Assembly: GCA_016235425.1 (NCBI GenBank)
Contig: JACRLC010000077.1
Coordinates: 1 to 38,716 of the forward strand
Direction: 5' to 3'
Source of the DNA: Chloroflexota bacterium
Lineage (GTDB): Bacteria; Chloroflexota; Anaerolineae; Anaerolineales; Villigracilaceae
DNA: 38,716 nt
The notes under the pieces were generated by a model, which was given only the letters and a program-made list of their open reading frames with translations, searched no databases and had not been told where the DNA came from. Of this stretch, positions 1 to 8,524 are shown piece by piece; the first letter of the stretch is position 1, and each line of letters starts with the position of its first letter. The position numbers and the translations under genes were made by a program.

Positions 1-132
1 ATTGTTAAAGATCAACTGCGAATTCGGAAAGACGACTTCCGAGATCGGGTCATGGAAACTTGCTGTGGCCTGCACAATTTCCGCTTGAACTTCAGACCCT
101 GGCATTACAATGTCGATTTTGCTAAATCGTGA
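1..132 (+). CDS. DDE transposase, C-terminal fragment (gene enters from the left edge)
   Basis: Frame 1 is open from the first base to a TGA at 130-132 and encodes 43 residues. The segment contains RIRKDDFRDRVMETCCGLHN followed by FRLNFRPW; a C-(A/G)-LHNFR motif near the C-terminus is typical of DDE superfamily endonucleases of IS5-like elements (DDE_Tnp_4 type). Only the tail is inside the window, so the catalytic residues and element ends cannot be checked. No terminal inverted repeat could be assigned in 133-193. The product assignment comes from remembered family motifs, not from a search. Confidence 0.65.
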   Translation: MVKDQLRIRKDDFRDRVMETCCGLHNFRLNFRPWHYNVDFAKS

Positions 133-193
133 TAACGTCTAATGTCCACTATTGGATAAGCATTTCATTGCCGCTATTCAAGGGAGATAAACT

Positions 194-2965
194 GTGGTCA
201 TGAACGAACTCCTGAGCTTTGTGGTTCAGGGCATCCTGTCGCTAATTGTCCTGTTGGCGCTCCTCATTTTTCTCCGTCAACGCGGACGCGCACGATCCGG
301 CCACGATGCAGTGCAACACGAACTGAATGGGCGCAAGCAGACTAACGAAACATTGTCTGCGAGTGAAAAGCGTTTTCGCGCCCTCATCGAGAACAGCACG
401 GACGGTATTGCATTAGTCGGCGCCGATGCAACCGTTCTTTACGTCAGCCCCTCGAATGAGCGCATCTATGGTTATTCCACCGAAGAAATAATCCATCAGA
501 ATGGACTCGAACTTGTGCATCCCGACGATCGTGCGGTTGAGATGGCTCATTGGGCGAAACTGCTTGAGCGGCCAGGGGAGATCAGCACTTCTCAGTGCCG
601 TGTCCGGCACAAAGATGGATCGTGGCGGTGGACAGAGATCATTCGCAAGAATCTCCTGGCGGAGCCAGATGTGCAAGCGATCGTCGTCAATTACCGCGAC
701 ATCACCGAGCGCAAACGAGCCGAAGAGTCCCTGCGCGAAAGTGAAGAGCGATACCGCAACCTGGTGGAACTATCACCCGACATGATCGTCGTTCATAGCG
801 AAGGGAAAATCATCTATATCAATCCGGCGGGAGTCGGCTTTCTGGGTGCAGCCGATCCACAGCAATTGATCGGCAAGTCGCTGTTGGACTTGGTCCATCC
901 GGACTTTAGGCGAACGTTGGCAGAGCGGTTGGAACCGATCTATTCGGGGAGAGAACGAAGATTCCAGATCGAAACCAGGTTCGTTCGGCTTGATGGACAG
1001 GTGATGGATATTGAGGTGTCCTCAGTGCCCATCACCTACGAAGGTAAAGCGGCAAGACAGGTTATCGCCAGAGACATCAGTGAACGCAAGCGCGCGGAGG
1101 AACGACTGGTCTACCAGAGCCAATTGCTCGCCAACGTACACGATGCGATTATTGCCACCGATGAGCACTTTACGCTTACGGAGTGGAACCGCGCGGCGGA
1201 ACAGATGTATGGCTGGAAAGCCGAAGAGGCAATTGGCCGCAAGGTGAACGAGGTCATCCCGACAGAATTCACCGATGCCCAATTCGCCGAAGCGCTGCGG
1301 CTTTTCAGTGAGACCGGGCGCTATCGCGTGGAGGTTGTTCAATATCGCCGCGACGGGAAACCGATTGACGTTGAGGGAACGACTATGGCGCTGCGCGATG
1401 CAAACGGACCCATCAGCGGCTACGTGAGTGTGAACCGCGACATTACCGAGCGCAGGCAGGCGGAGGCGGCACTGCACGCAAGTGAGAAACGCTTTCATGC
1501 GCTCATCGAGAACGCCTCGGATGTTGTCGCTTTGGTCAGCGCCAATGGAACGATTCTGTACGAGAGTTCGGCGCTGACTCGCGTGCTGGGCTATACCGTC
1601 GAGGAGCGGACAAACCGGGCGTTCTTTGAACTCGTCCACCCGGATGACTTGACAGATGTCACCAATCGTTTTGCCCAGTTGTTGCAACAACCCGACGTCA
1701 CAATCAGCACTCAATTCCGCTATCGGCATAAAGACGGCTCGTGGCGCTGGCTGGAGGGCACAGGCCATAACTTGCTGGCCGAGCCGGGCGTGCAGGCAAT
1801 TGTGGCTAACTACCGCGACATCACCGAACGCAAGCGCGCGGAGGAAGAGTTGCGGAAAAATTACGAACTCCTCAATCGCATTTTCGCAACGACGCATTTC
1901 TGCGTGGTTTATCTGGACCGGGATTTCAATTTTGTGCGGGTGAACAAAGCCTATGCCAATGCATGCGGTTATCCGCCCGAGTTTTTCGCGGGCAAGAACC
2001 ATTTCGACCTGTATCCGGGAGAAAAAGCCGAAACCATCTTTCGGAATGTGGTGTCCACCGGCACACCATTTACGATCTACGCGAATCCATTTCAATTCCC
2101 CGATCACCCTGAACGGGGTGTGACCTACTGGGACTGGACTTTGCATCCCCTGATGAACGAAGAAGGCTACGTTGAAGGACTCCTGTTCGTGCTATTGGAT
2201 GTCACCAAACGTAAGCGCGCGGAGGAGGAACGCGCGCACTTGTTCGAACAAGCGAACACCAGCCGTAAGCGGTTGCAGATCCTCTCCCAGCAACTCATCG
2301 AAGCGCAGGAAATCGAACGCCGTCACATCGCGCGTGAACTGCACGATGAAATCGGCCAGGTGCTTACCGCAGTGAGGGTGAATCTACAGACGATACAACT
2401 TTCGCCCGACCCATCAACACTCGGTCCGCGCCTGGAGGAAAGCATCAGCATCGTCGAACACGCTCTGCGCCAGGTGCGCGATCTATCGCTCGATCTGCGC
2501 CCTTCACTGCTCGACGATTTTGGACTGGCGCCTGCGTTGGAGTGGTATGTGGATCGTCAGGCGGAGAGATCGGGGTTCACAGCACAGTTTGTTGCCGTGC
2601 CGCCGGAGATGCAATTGGCCCCGCTGCTGGAAACCGCGTGTTTTCGCGTAGCACAAGCGGCTTTGACGAATGTGACGAGACACGCGCAGGCAAAACAGGT
2701 GCGCGTCGAATTGCATCACACAGAGACGGAACTGCGGCTGGTCGTCCGCGATGATGGCATTGGTTTTGACGTGGACACCGTTCTGGAGCATGCCGCCCAA
2801 GGCGCGAGTTTGGGACTGCTGGGGATGCGCGAACGCGCCCAATTGGCAGGCGGTCAAATCGAGATTGAATCTGCGCCAATGAATGGAACCGAGATTCGCG
2901 TGCGTTTTCCGTTTCCCCCATCCGCTAAGGATAGACCAAGCGAAGGATACAGGCGTGAGACGTGA
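194..2965 (+). CDS. Membrane-anchored multi-PAS sensor histidine kinase, HisKA_3/NarL type
   Basis: 923-residue sensor kinase expected to autophosphorylate on histidine and pass the phosphate to the regulator encoded 4 bases downstream. One N-terminal membrane helix (about residues 7-29) is followed by five PAS/PAC modules (about 55-175, 180-300, 303-425, 430-555 and 560-685), most ending in the linker DITERKRAEE. The dimerisation domain carries RHIARELHDEIGQ, with the phosphorylated His near residue 716. The ATPase domain shows RDDGIGFD and the LGLLGMRERA motif of NarL/DesK-type kinases. PAS1 and PAS4 are close paralogues of each other and of the PAS in the 8525-9787 protein. GTG at 194 lies 7 bases after AGGGAG (181-186); ATG at 200 is the alternative start. 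The stimulus is unknown; five PAS domains suggest redox, oxygen or small-ligand sensing, which is inference. Confidence 0.9.
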   Translation: MVMNELLSFVVQGILSLIVLLALLIFLRQRGRARSGHDAVQHELNGRKQTNETLSASEKRFRALIENSTDGIALVGADATVLYVSPSNERIYGYSTEEIIHQNGLELVHPDDRAVEMAHWAKLLERPGEISTSQCRVRHKDGSWRWTEIIRKNLLAEPDVQAIVVNYRDITERKRAEESLRESEERYRNLVELSPDMIVVHSEGKIIYINPAGVGFLGAADPQQLIGKSLLDLVHPDFRRTLAERLEPIYSGRERRFQIETRFVRLDGQVMDIEVSSVPITYEGKAARQVIARDISERKRAEERLVYQSQLLANVHDAIIATDEHFTLTEWNRAAEQMYGWKAEEAIGRKVNEVIPTEFTDAQFAEALRLFSETGRYRVEVVQYRRDGKPIDVEGTTMALRDANGPISGYVSVNRDITERRQAEAALHASEKRFHALIENASDVVALVSANGTILYESSALTRVLGYTVEERTNRAFFELVHPDDLTDVTNRFAQLLQQPDVTISTQFRYRHKDGSWRWLEGTGHNLLAEPGVQAIVANYRDITERKRAEEELRKNYELLNRIFATTHFCVVYLDRDFNFVRVNKAYANACGYPPEFFAGKNHFDLYPGEKAETIFRNVVSTGTPFTIYANPFQFPDHPERGVTYWDWTLHPLMNEEGYVEGLLFVLLDVTKRKRAEEERAHLFEQANTSRKRLQILSQQLIEAQEIERRHIARELHDEIGQVLTAVRVNLQTIQLSPDPSTLGPRLEESISIVEHALRQVRDLSLDLRPSLLDDFGLAPALEWYVDRQAERSGFTAQFVAVPPEMQLAPLLETACFRVAQAALTNVTRHAQAKQVRVELHHTETELRLVVRDDGIGFDVDTVLEHAAQGASLGLLGMRERAQLAGGQIEIESAPMNGTEIRVRFPFPPSAKDRPSEGYRRET

Positions 2966-2969
2966 ACCC

Positions 2970-3620
2970 ATGCCCCCCATCCGCGTCCTGCTTGCCGACG
3001 ATCACACCCTCGTGCGCGCCGGGTTCCGCGCGCTGCTCACAGGTCTGGGAGGCATCCAGGTTGTCGCAGAAGCGGGCGATGGGTACGAGGTACTCCAGCT
3101 GATTGAAGTTCACAATCCCGATCTGGTCTTGATGGACATCGCCATGCCGGGATTGAATGGCTTGGAAACAACCATGCAATTGGTCAAAGAGTTTCCGACA
3201 GTACGGGTGATCATCCTTTCGATGCACGCGAATGCCGAATATGTGCGGCGCGCATTTGGCGCGGGCGCGCTGGGATACTTGATCAAGGACGCCAGCGCCA
3301 GTGAATTCGAACTCGCGATTCGAGTCGTTGCGCAAGGCGAAACGTATGTCTCCTCTGGTGCGGCGAAACATAATCATGCTCGCAAAGAACGACAGATCAA
3401 TGCCGTTGGCTCGCTCGAGCATCTGACCTCGCGCCAGCGCGAAGTCCTGAAGTTGATCGCGCAAGGTTATACAACTCAAGAGACCGCTCAGTTGTTGAAC
3501 ATCAGTGTGAAAACAGCCGAGACCCATCGTACCGAGTTAATGGATCGGTTGGACCTTCACGACGTTGCAGGTCTGGTCCGCTTTGCAATTCGCACGGGCC
3601 TGCTTCCCCCGGATGAATAG
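2970..3620 (+). CDS. NarL/FixJ-family response regulator
   Basis: 216-residue transcription regulator, the evident partner of the kinase that ends 4 bases upstream. The receiver domain (about 1-120) has the acidic pair in VLLADDH, the phosphate-accepting Asp in LVLMDIAMPG and the conserved Lys in YLIKDAS. A LuxR-type helix-turn-helix fills the C-terminus (LTSRQREVLKLIAQG, then ISVKTAETHRTELMDRL). The frame is open further upstream to 2883, but that stretch overlaps the kinase and lacks receiver homology; ATG at 2970 gives the normal N-terminus MPPIRVLLADD. No terminator follows. Target genes cannot be told from the sequence. Confidence 0.93.
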   Translation: MPPIRVLLADDHTLVRAGFRALLTGLGGIQVVAEAGDGYEVLQLIEVHNPDLVLMDIAMPGLNGLETTMQLVKEFPTVRVIILSMHANAEYVRRAFGAGALGYLIKDASASEFELAIRVVAQGETYVSSGAAKHNHARKERQINAVGSLEHLTSRQREVLKLIAQGYTTQETAQLLNISVKTAETHRTELMDRLDLHDVAGLVRFAIRTGLLPPDE

Positions 3621-3853
3621 GGTTTACGACGTCCAGAACAAAAACTCCCCCACTTCTTGTACTCCCCGACTTTTCAGGTATCTCGCTTCCGGTGGACGAC
3701 TTAACCACAACCGGGAGAAGAATTTCTTTTCAGTTTCTGCCCTCACACATTCATTAGACGATATTTCTCTGATCTTTTCGCGTTTGCGGAGCGCTTACTT
3801 CACCTCCTGGCTTGATCCAAGGGTTGTCAGACTGTGGTCAGGTATTTACCCGA

Positions 3854-3882
3854 TTGTTTTCACGAACTGAATGTTGTAGATT
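3854..3882 (+). promoter_or_regulatory. Possible sigma-70 type promoter for the 3909-7787 operon
   Basis: TTGTTT (3854-3859) and TAGATT (3877-3882) are separated by 17 bases and lie 27 bases before the start codon. The spacing is ideal but both boxes deviate from consensus. The rest of the 288-base gap 3621-3908 shows no gene or convincing terminator. Confidence 0.35.
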
Positions 3883-3908
3883 GTATTCAAATGATTCTGG
3901 AGCAATGA

Positions 3909-4316
3909 ATGCTGCCCATCCGAATTCTCCTGGTTGACGACAGCGCCGTATTCCTCAATTCAGTTGAGAGTTTTTTGTCTACGGACCCGGCGGTCAAGAT
4001 TGTCGGGCGGGCGCTTTCGGGCAGGAGTGCGTTGGAACAAATCTCTTCCCTCCAGCCAGACCTGGTGCTGATGGATCTTTCCATGCCTGAGATGAGCGGC
4101 CTTGAAGCGACGCGCTTGATCAAGGCGCGGAAAGACGCACCATGCGTCGTCATCCTGACACTGCACAATCATCCCCAATACCGTAAGGCATCCCAGGCGG
4201 CTGGCGCAGATGGATTCGTCAGTAAGGCGGAACTGGGAACGCAGTTGATTCCGCAGATCCATATACTGCTCGGTGGGAATACCACCGACGCGGAAAAGGA
4301 AGGAGTAAAAGAATGA
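3909..4316 (+). CDS. Stand-alone response regulator receiver domain (CheY-like)
   Basis: 135-residue single receiver domain without an output domain. The acidic pair is in ILLVDDS, the phosphorylatable Asp in LVLMDLSMPE and the conserved Lys in FVSKAEL, so it should be phosphorylatable. The sequence is of the NarL receiver type, as if a LuxR domain had been lost. GGAG at 3899-3902 supports ATG 3909; another ATG at 3905 is out of frame. The stop overlaps the next start by 4 bases (ATGA), so it is translationally coupled to the substrate-binding lipoprotein. It may relay phosphate from the kinase at 5337 or act as a phosphate sink. Confidence 0.88.
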   Translation: MLPIRILLVDDSAVFLNSVESFLSTDPAVKIVGRALSGRSALEQISSLQPDLVLMDLSMPEMSGLEATRLIKARKDAPCVVILTLHNHPQYRKASQAAGADGFVSKAELGTQLIPQIHILLGGNTTDAEKEGVKE

Positions 4317-5326
4317 ACACAGCCTCTCATCATTTTGTCGTTTGGCTCAGACGGCTTTTGCAAGCGAGCGTTGCCGGGATCTTCGTCCTCCTTGCCGCGT
4401 GTGGCGCCCCGCCGACGCCCGCGCCGCTGGTCACGCTGCGCTTCGGATTCTTCTCAGCGGCGTCCAACCTGCCTTTCTTTGTCATGCAGGAGCAGGAGTT
4501 CGCTGAACGGAACGGTCTCCAATTCACCGAGGCATCATACGAAACCGCCGCTTTGTTCATCAAGGATATGGCCGCTGGCTCTCTGGATGTTGGCTATCTT
4601 GCCACCGTGCCGCTGATGACTGCGGCTGAGAGCGGCCTGGTCCCCAGTCAAATCGTGCCAGTGGCCGCCGACGCTTTGGGTGACCCCGATCATCCAGTCG
4701 CCGGTGTCGTGGTGGCTCCCTCTATAAGTAGTTGGAGCGACCTGGAGGGGCAGTACATTGGCGTCACATCCAAGAATTCTCCCTCTGGTGTTGCCATCAC
4801 GGGCCGCCTTCAGCAGGAGGGCGTCCACAACTACACGCTCGTGGAAATCCCCATCCCTAACCTGGGTTTGGCCGTAGCAGAAGGCAACGTCGCTGCCGCC
4901 TGCATGCTTGATCCCTACCTGACTCAATCCCTGTTGCGCGGCGATGGGAAATTACTGGGTTGGGTCATCGGCGGGCCACCCTTCGAGCGCATGTCAATCA
5001 ATTTGATCGTCGTCAAGGCCGATCTCTACCGCGATAACCCGCAGGCGGTCAAGGCATTTCTGCGCGCGCACTTGCAGGCGGTCGAATGGATCAATCAAAA
5101 CCCGGACGAAGCCCGTTCCCTCCTCACAAGACGCCTGGGGCTTAGTGAGGAAGTCGGTCAGGAGATCATTCTGCCCTACTGGCCGTTGGATGCGCGCAAT
5201 GATTCATCCCTACTGGAAAGCATGCAACCGTCGCTGGTGGAGATTGGTATACTCAAAGCACCCATCCCGGCCAGCCAACTGTATGACGAGACCCTGCTCA
5301 ATGAAGTCCTCGCCGAGACTCGGTAA
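4313..5326 (+). CDS. SsuA/NMT1-like substrate-binding lipoprotein
   Basis: 337-residue solute-binding protein of the NMT1/THI5/SsuA class, which bind small organics such as sulfonates, nitrate or pyrimidine precursors for ABC importers. It begins with a lipoprotein signal: a basic start, a hydrophobic stretch and a lipobox ending LLAAC-G (Cys near residue 30), so it is probably anchored on the outer face of the membrane. Family features include LRFGFFSAASNLPFFV at the N-terminus, the DVGYLATVP region and DLEGQYIGVTSKNSPSG. No permease or ATPase gene is nearby; it lies between a receiver and a membrane histidine kinase, so it may act as a ligand-presenting subunit of a sensor rather than in transport (inference). 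Ligand unknown. Confidence 0.85.
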   Translation: MNTASHHFVVWLRRLLQASVAGIFVLLAACGAPPTPAPLVTLRFGFFSAASNLPFFVMQEQEFAERNGLQFTEASYETAALFIKDMAAGSLDVGYLATVPLMTAAESGLVPSQIVPVAADALGDPDHPVAGVVVAPSISSWSDLEGQYIGVTSKNSPSGVAITGRLQQEGVHNYTLVEIPIPNLGLAVAEGNVAAACMLDPYLTQSLLRGDGKLLGWVIGGPPFERMSINLIVVKADLYRDNPQAVKAFLRAHLQAVEWINQNPDEARSLLTRRLGLSEEVGQEIILPYWPLDARNDSSLLESMQPSLVEIGILKAPIPASQLYDETLLNEVLAETR

Positions 5327-5336
5327 GGAGGCAGAC

Positions 5337-7787
5337 ATGCACCGCCTCAGTCTATCCATCAAGTTGCCGATCCTTTTTGTCATGGCCGTGGCGCTGGTCG
5401 CCGGGGCGGCCAGCCTAGTGGCGATTTCCATCATCAGCAACGCCCTACACGCCCAGGCGTCGGCGGCCAACGATAACGCCGTCCAAACTTACGCCAGCGC
5501 GGCCGGCCTTTATCTGAGCAACGCCCGTTCGGCCCTGGAAACCACGGCCGACTTGCCAGAGATGGCCGACTTCACCACGACCCAACTTGTTGACCCGGCG
5601 CTGCACGGCCTGCCCGCCGACGCGGACCCTGCCAAGCGCAGGATTGCGGTGCTGATCCTGGAGCATTCGCAAGTCTTTGAGTACGTGTTGCTTCTTCGGG
5701 CCGACGGATCCGTGTATTTCGTCGAACCCTACAACCTGCAGGTCAGGTTGTCGCGCCACGACCTGGCTTTCACCGCCTGGTATCAAGAGGTGATGAGCAC
5801 CGGCCAAACGGTCGTGAGCGACGTGCACATCTCCACCGCCACCCAGCGCCCGACGGTCATCGTTGCTACACCCGTGTTCGCCGATAACGGGCAGATCATC
5901 GGGGTGTGGGCTGGCGCGCTAAAATTGGAGCAACTCGCGCACATCGGCTCCGGCGGGCCGCAAGGCGGAGCGGCGTTGCACTACGGTTATCTTACGGATG
6001 GCCGGGGGCTGGTCATCGCACATCAGGCCAATCCTGCGTACATACAGGATCAGACCGATTTCAGCGCGGTGCCCCCGGTACAGGCCGCACTGGCCGGGCA
6101 ACAGGGTGCGGATCAATTCGTTGACCCGATTGACCGCCAGGAGAAACTGGCCGCCTACATGCCTCTCACCGGCTCTGGCTGGGCAGTGGTGTACGAGGTG
6201 TCAACGCGTGCCGCCTTTGCGCCGATTGACGAATTAGCGCGCGGCATCGCGTTGCTCGGGACGGTAGCAGGGATCATCATGCTCCTGGCGAGTATCGTCA
6301 TCGTCCGGCAGATCACCGGCCCGCTGGTTCGGCTGACGGCGGCGGCGGAAGCTATCGGTGCCGGGGACCTCTCCCGGAGCATCAAGGTGAACAGCGGCGA
6401 CGAACTTGGCCGGCTCGCCGACGAATTCAACCACATGGCGGAGGCACTGGACGCGCGTGTGAACGCTCTCTCAGCCTTGAACACCATGGCAAACATCGTT
6501 ATCGAATCAGTGGACGCCAAACAGATTTGCAGCCGCGCCCTTGATGAGGCGCTGGTGCTGGTGAATGTGAATGCGGGCGCCCTCATGCTGCTCGAGCCAC
6601 ATTCGGGGGACATGGTCATGATCGCCCAGCGCAGTCTGACGGACGAATTTGTCCAGAACGCAGGCCGGATGAAAAAAGGGGAGGGGTTGACCTGGCAGGC
6701 GGCAGAGGCCTGCAAGCCGGTGGTCATGCCAGACATGTCGAAATACCCGGGTGCCTTGAAAATCTACGTTCAGAGGGCTAATATCCAATCGGCGGCGGTC
6801 ATCCCCCTGATCGGACGCACGGGCGTGGTGGGCACGATGAATCTGGCCACGAGTCAACCTCGAGTTTTTGATGTTGCCGGCCTGGAATTGTTGACCGCCG
6901 TCGGCCGCCAGGTCGCCATCGGGCTGGAGAAGGCTCAATTGTATACGGCTCTACAAGATGAACTGGCCGAGCGCAAGCGGGCAGAAGAAGAAATACGCAG
7001 GCTCAACGAGGAACTTGAGCAGCGCGTGATCGAACGCACCGCCGAACTGGAAGCTGCCAACAAAGAACTGGAAGCCTTCTCCTACTCTGTCTCACACGAC
7101 CTGCGCGGGCCGCTGCGGGCGATTGACGGCTTTTCTCGCGTCTTGTTGGAGAAATACGTAACACAGCTTTCGCCGGAGGCTCAGCGCTACCAGCGGTTGG
7201 TGTGCGATAACACCCAACAGATGGGGCGCCTCATAGATGATTTACTCACCTTCTCGCGCTTGAGCCGCCAGCCGCTCAAACTCCAGCCTGTGTCACCGGC
7301 CGACCTGGTGCGGCAGGTACTTCAAGGATTGCAACCGGAACAGGAAGGGCGGCGCATTGAAATCACACAGGGTGATTTGCCGCCCTGCCAGGCCGACCCG
7401 GCGCTGCTCAAGCAGGTCTGGATGAACTTGATTGCCAATGCGCTCAAATTTACGCGTCGGCGCGAAGTGGCGCGTATTGAGATCGGCGCAATCTCCATTT
7501 CAAATTTCAGAACCCAGGTTGCAGGTTCGATTCCCGACCCGCTCAAATCTGAAATCCTAAATCTAAAATCCGAAATCTATTTCGTGCGTGACAACGGAGT
7601 GGGCTTTGATATGCAATATGCGGACAAACTCTTCGGCGTCTTTCAGCGTCTGCATCGCGCCGAGGACTACGAGGGCACCGGCGTCGGGCTGGCCATCGTG
7701 CAGCGCATCCTCCGCCGTCACGGCGGACGTGCCTGGGCTGAGGCCGAAGTCGAGAAAGGGGCGGTGTTTTATTTCACAGTACCGTAG
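5337..7787 (+). CDS. dCACHE-HAMP-GAF sensor histidine kinase with an in-frame insertion in its ATPase domain
   Basis: 816-residue transmembrane kinase. TM1 is at about residues 8-30, an extracytoplasmic double-CACHE-like sensor at about 35-300, TM2 at about 304-325, HAMP at about 326-378, GAF at about 380-535, then a coiled coil. The HisKA domain has SHDLRGPLRAIDGF (His near 586), the type found in phytochrome-like kinases that pair with Rcp1-type receivers such as the one at 8041. The ATPase domain shows NLIANALKF, DNGVGFDM and GTGVGLAIV. Between the N and G1 boxes about 29 extra residues (ISISNF to LKSEI) are encoded by a repetitive DNA insert at about 7491-7579. ATG 5337 follows AAGGAGG (5325-5331); upstream codons overlap the lipoprotein gene. 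The stop of that gene is 10 bases away, so the three genes form one operon. Confidence 0.9.
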   Translation: MHRLSLSIKLPILFVMAVALVAGAASLVAISIISNALHAQASAANDNAVQTYASAAGLYLSNARSALETTADLPEMADFTTTQLVDPALHGLPADADPAKRRIAVLILEHSQVFEYVLLLRADGSVYFVEPYNLQVRLSRHDLAFTAWYQEVMSTGQTVVSDVHISTATQRPTVIVATPVFADNGQIIGVWAGALKLEQLAHIGSGGPQGGAALHYGYLTDGRGLVIAHQANPAYIQDQTDFSAVPPVQAALAGQQGADQFVDPIDRQEKLAAYMPLTGSGWAVVYEVSTRAAFAPIDELARGIALLGTVAGIIMLLASIVIVRQITGPLVRLTAAAEAIGAGDLSRSIKVNSGDELGRLADEFNHMAEALDARVNALSALNTMANIVIESVDAKQICSRALDEALVLVNVNAGALMLLEPHSGDMVMIAQRSLTDEFVQNAGRMKKGEGLTWQAAEACKPVVMPDMSKYPGALKIYVQRANIQSAAVIPLIGRTGVVGTMNLATSQPRVFDVAGLELLTAVGRQVAIGLEKAQLYTALQDELAERKRAEEEIRRLNEELEQRVIERTAELEAANKELEAFSYSVSHDLRGPLRAIDGFSRVLLEKYVTQLSPEAQRYQRLVCDNTQQMGRLIDDLLTFSRLSRQPLKLQPVSPADLVRQVLQGLQPEQEGRRIEITQGDLPPCQADPALLKQVWMNLIANALKFTRRREVARIEIGAISISNFRTQVAGSIPDPLKSEILNLKSEIYFVRDNGVGFDMQYADKLFGVFQRLHRAEDYEGTGVGLAIVQRILRRHGGRAWAEAEVEKGAVFYFTVP
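7491..7579. repeat. Short-period palindromic repeat inserted in frame inside the kinase gene
   Basis: The right half is five head-to-tail 7-base units of form AAATCNN (AAATCTG, AAATCCT, AAATCTA, AAATCCG, AAATCTA) at 7545-7579. The left half (about 7491-7515) carries two units in the opposite orientation, visible as ATTTCAAATTTCAG. The two arms form an imperfect hairpin around GC-richer DNA. It interrupts the ATPase domain between conserved boxes without breaking the frame. Confidence 0.7.
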
Positions 7788-7842
7788 CAGGAACCTGGCA
7801 GATGTCCATCCACTTATGAATCCATTGCAAAAACTCTTTTTA

Positions 7843-7972
7843 ACCGCAAAGGGCGCAAAGAACGCGAAGGAAATTCAAAGACGTATTAAGAATGGTAATT
7901 TTTCATGCAAGTTATCTTGATAAAAGATCCGTGTTTCGGCTTTTTCTTAGCGGCCTTAGCGTGCTTCGCGGT
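7843..7972. repeat. Palindromic element of 9-base units (copy A)
   Basis: The left arm 7843-7869 is three exact-length units of NNCGCNAAG: ACCGCAAAG, GGCGCAAAG, AACGCGAAG. The right arm 7946-7972 is three units of the reverse form CTTNGCGNN: CTTAGCGGC, CTTAGCGTG, CTTCGCGGT. The arms are separated by 76 bases. It occupies most of the 253-base gap between the kinase (ends 7787) and the next gene (8041). A second copy of the same design is at 23271-23340. Confidence 0.8.
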
Positions 7973-8040
7973 GCGATGACCTTTTTGCAGTAGAGTCACT
8001 TGTTTATCCGAAGAGATATAGAAAAAAGGAGAGAACCGCA

Positions 8041-8484
8041 ATGAACGACAAACCCATAGAAATCCTGCTGGTTGAAGACAATCCCAATGACGTGGAGTTG
8101 ACCCTGCTCGCGTTGCAGGACAACAAACTCACCAACCCCATCCACATAGCGCGCGATGGGGCTGAAGCGCTGGAGTTCATCTTCGCCACCGGCGCGTATG
8201 CGCAGCGCAGCATTAACAACGTCCCTAAAGTCATCCTGCTCGACCTGAAACTGCCCAAAGTGGACGGGCTGGAGGTGTTGCGGCAAATCAAGTCCGACCC
8301 TCGCACGCGGGCGATCCCGGTGGTGGTGCTCACCTCCTCGCGCGAGGAGCGTGACATCGTCGAGAGTTACCGGCTGGGCGTCAACAGTTACATCACCAAA
8401 CCAGTGGACTTCGAACAGTTCACCCAGTCCGTGCGCACGCTGGGCCTTTATTGGCTGCTGCTCAACCAGCCGCCGCTACCGTAA
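8041..8484 (+). CDS. Rcp1-like single-domain response regulator
   Basis: 147-residue CheY-superfamily protein of the Rcp1 type, which receives phosphate from phytochrome-like or bacteriophytochrome-like kinases and has no DNA-binding output. Marks of this subfamily are [14 protein letters not shown] at the start, the [11 protein letters not shown] segment between beta-2 and the Asp loop, [11 protein letters not shown] with the accepting Asp, and [12 protein letters not shown] with the Lys. The AAGGAG at 8027-8032 is 8 bases from ATG. The preceding kinase (5337-7787) has the matching SHDLRGPL-type HisKA domain, so it is the likely donor although a 253-base repeat-bearing gap separates them. 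It heads the run of c-di-GMP enzyme genes. Confidence 0.92.
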   Translation: MNDKPIEILLVEDNPNDVELTLLALQDNKLTNPIHIARDGAEALEFIFATGAYAQRSINNVPKVILLDLKLPKVDGLEVLRQIKSDPRTRAIPVVVLTSSREERDIVESYRLGVNSYITKPVDFEQFTQSVRTLGLYWLLLNQPPLP

Positions 8485-8524
8485 GCCGTCTGACAGCGCT
8501 CCACCCAGTGAAAGCAGGTACACG

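Noticed and set aside
1022-2146. A 374-codon minus-strand frame inside the first kinase gene
   Set aside because: It lies wholly antisense to conserved PAS modules and shows no family feature.
7523-7540. tRNA-like T-arm (GGTTCGATTCC) within the kinase gene
   Set aside because: There is no acceptor, D or anticodon arm around it, and the T-stem does not pair properly. At most it is a tRNA-derived scrap inside the repeat insert.
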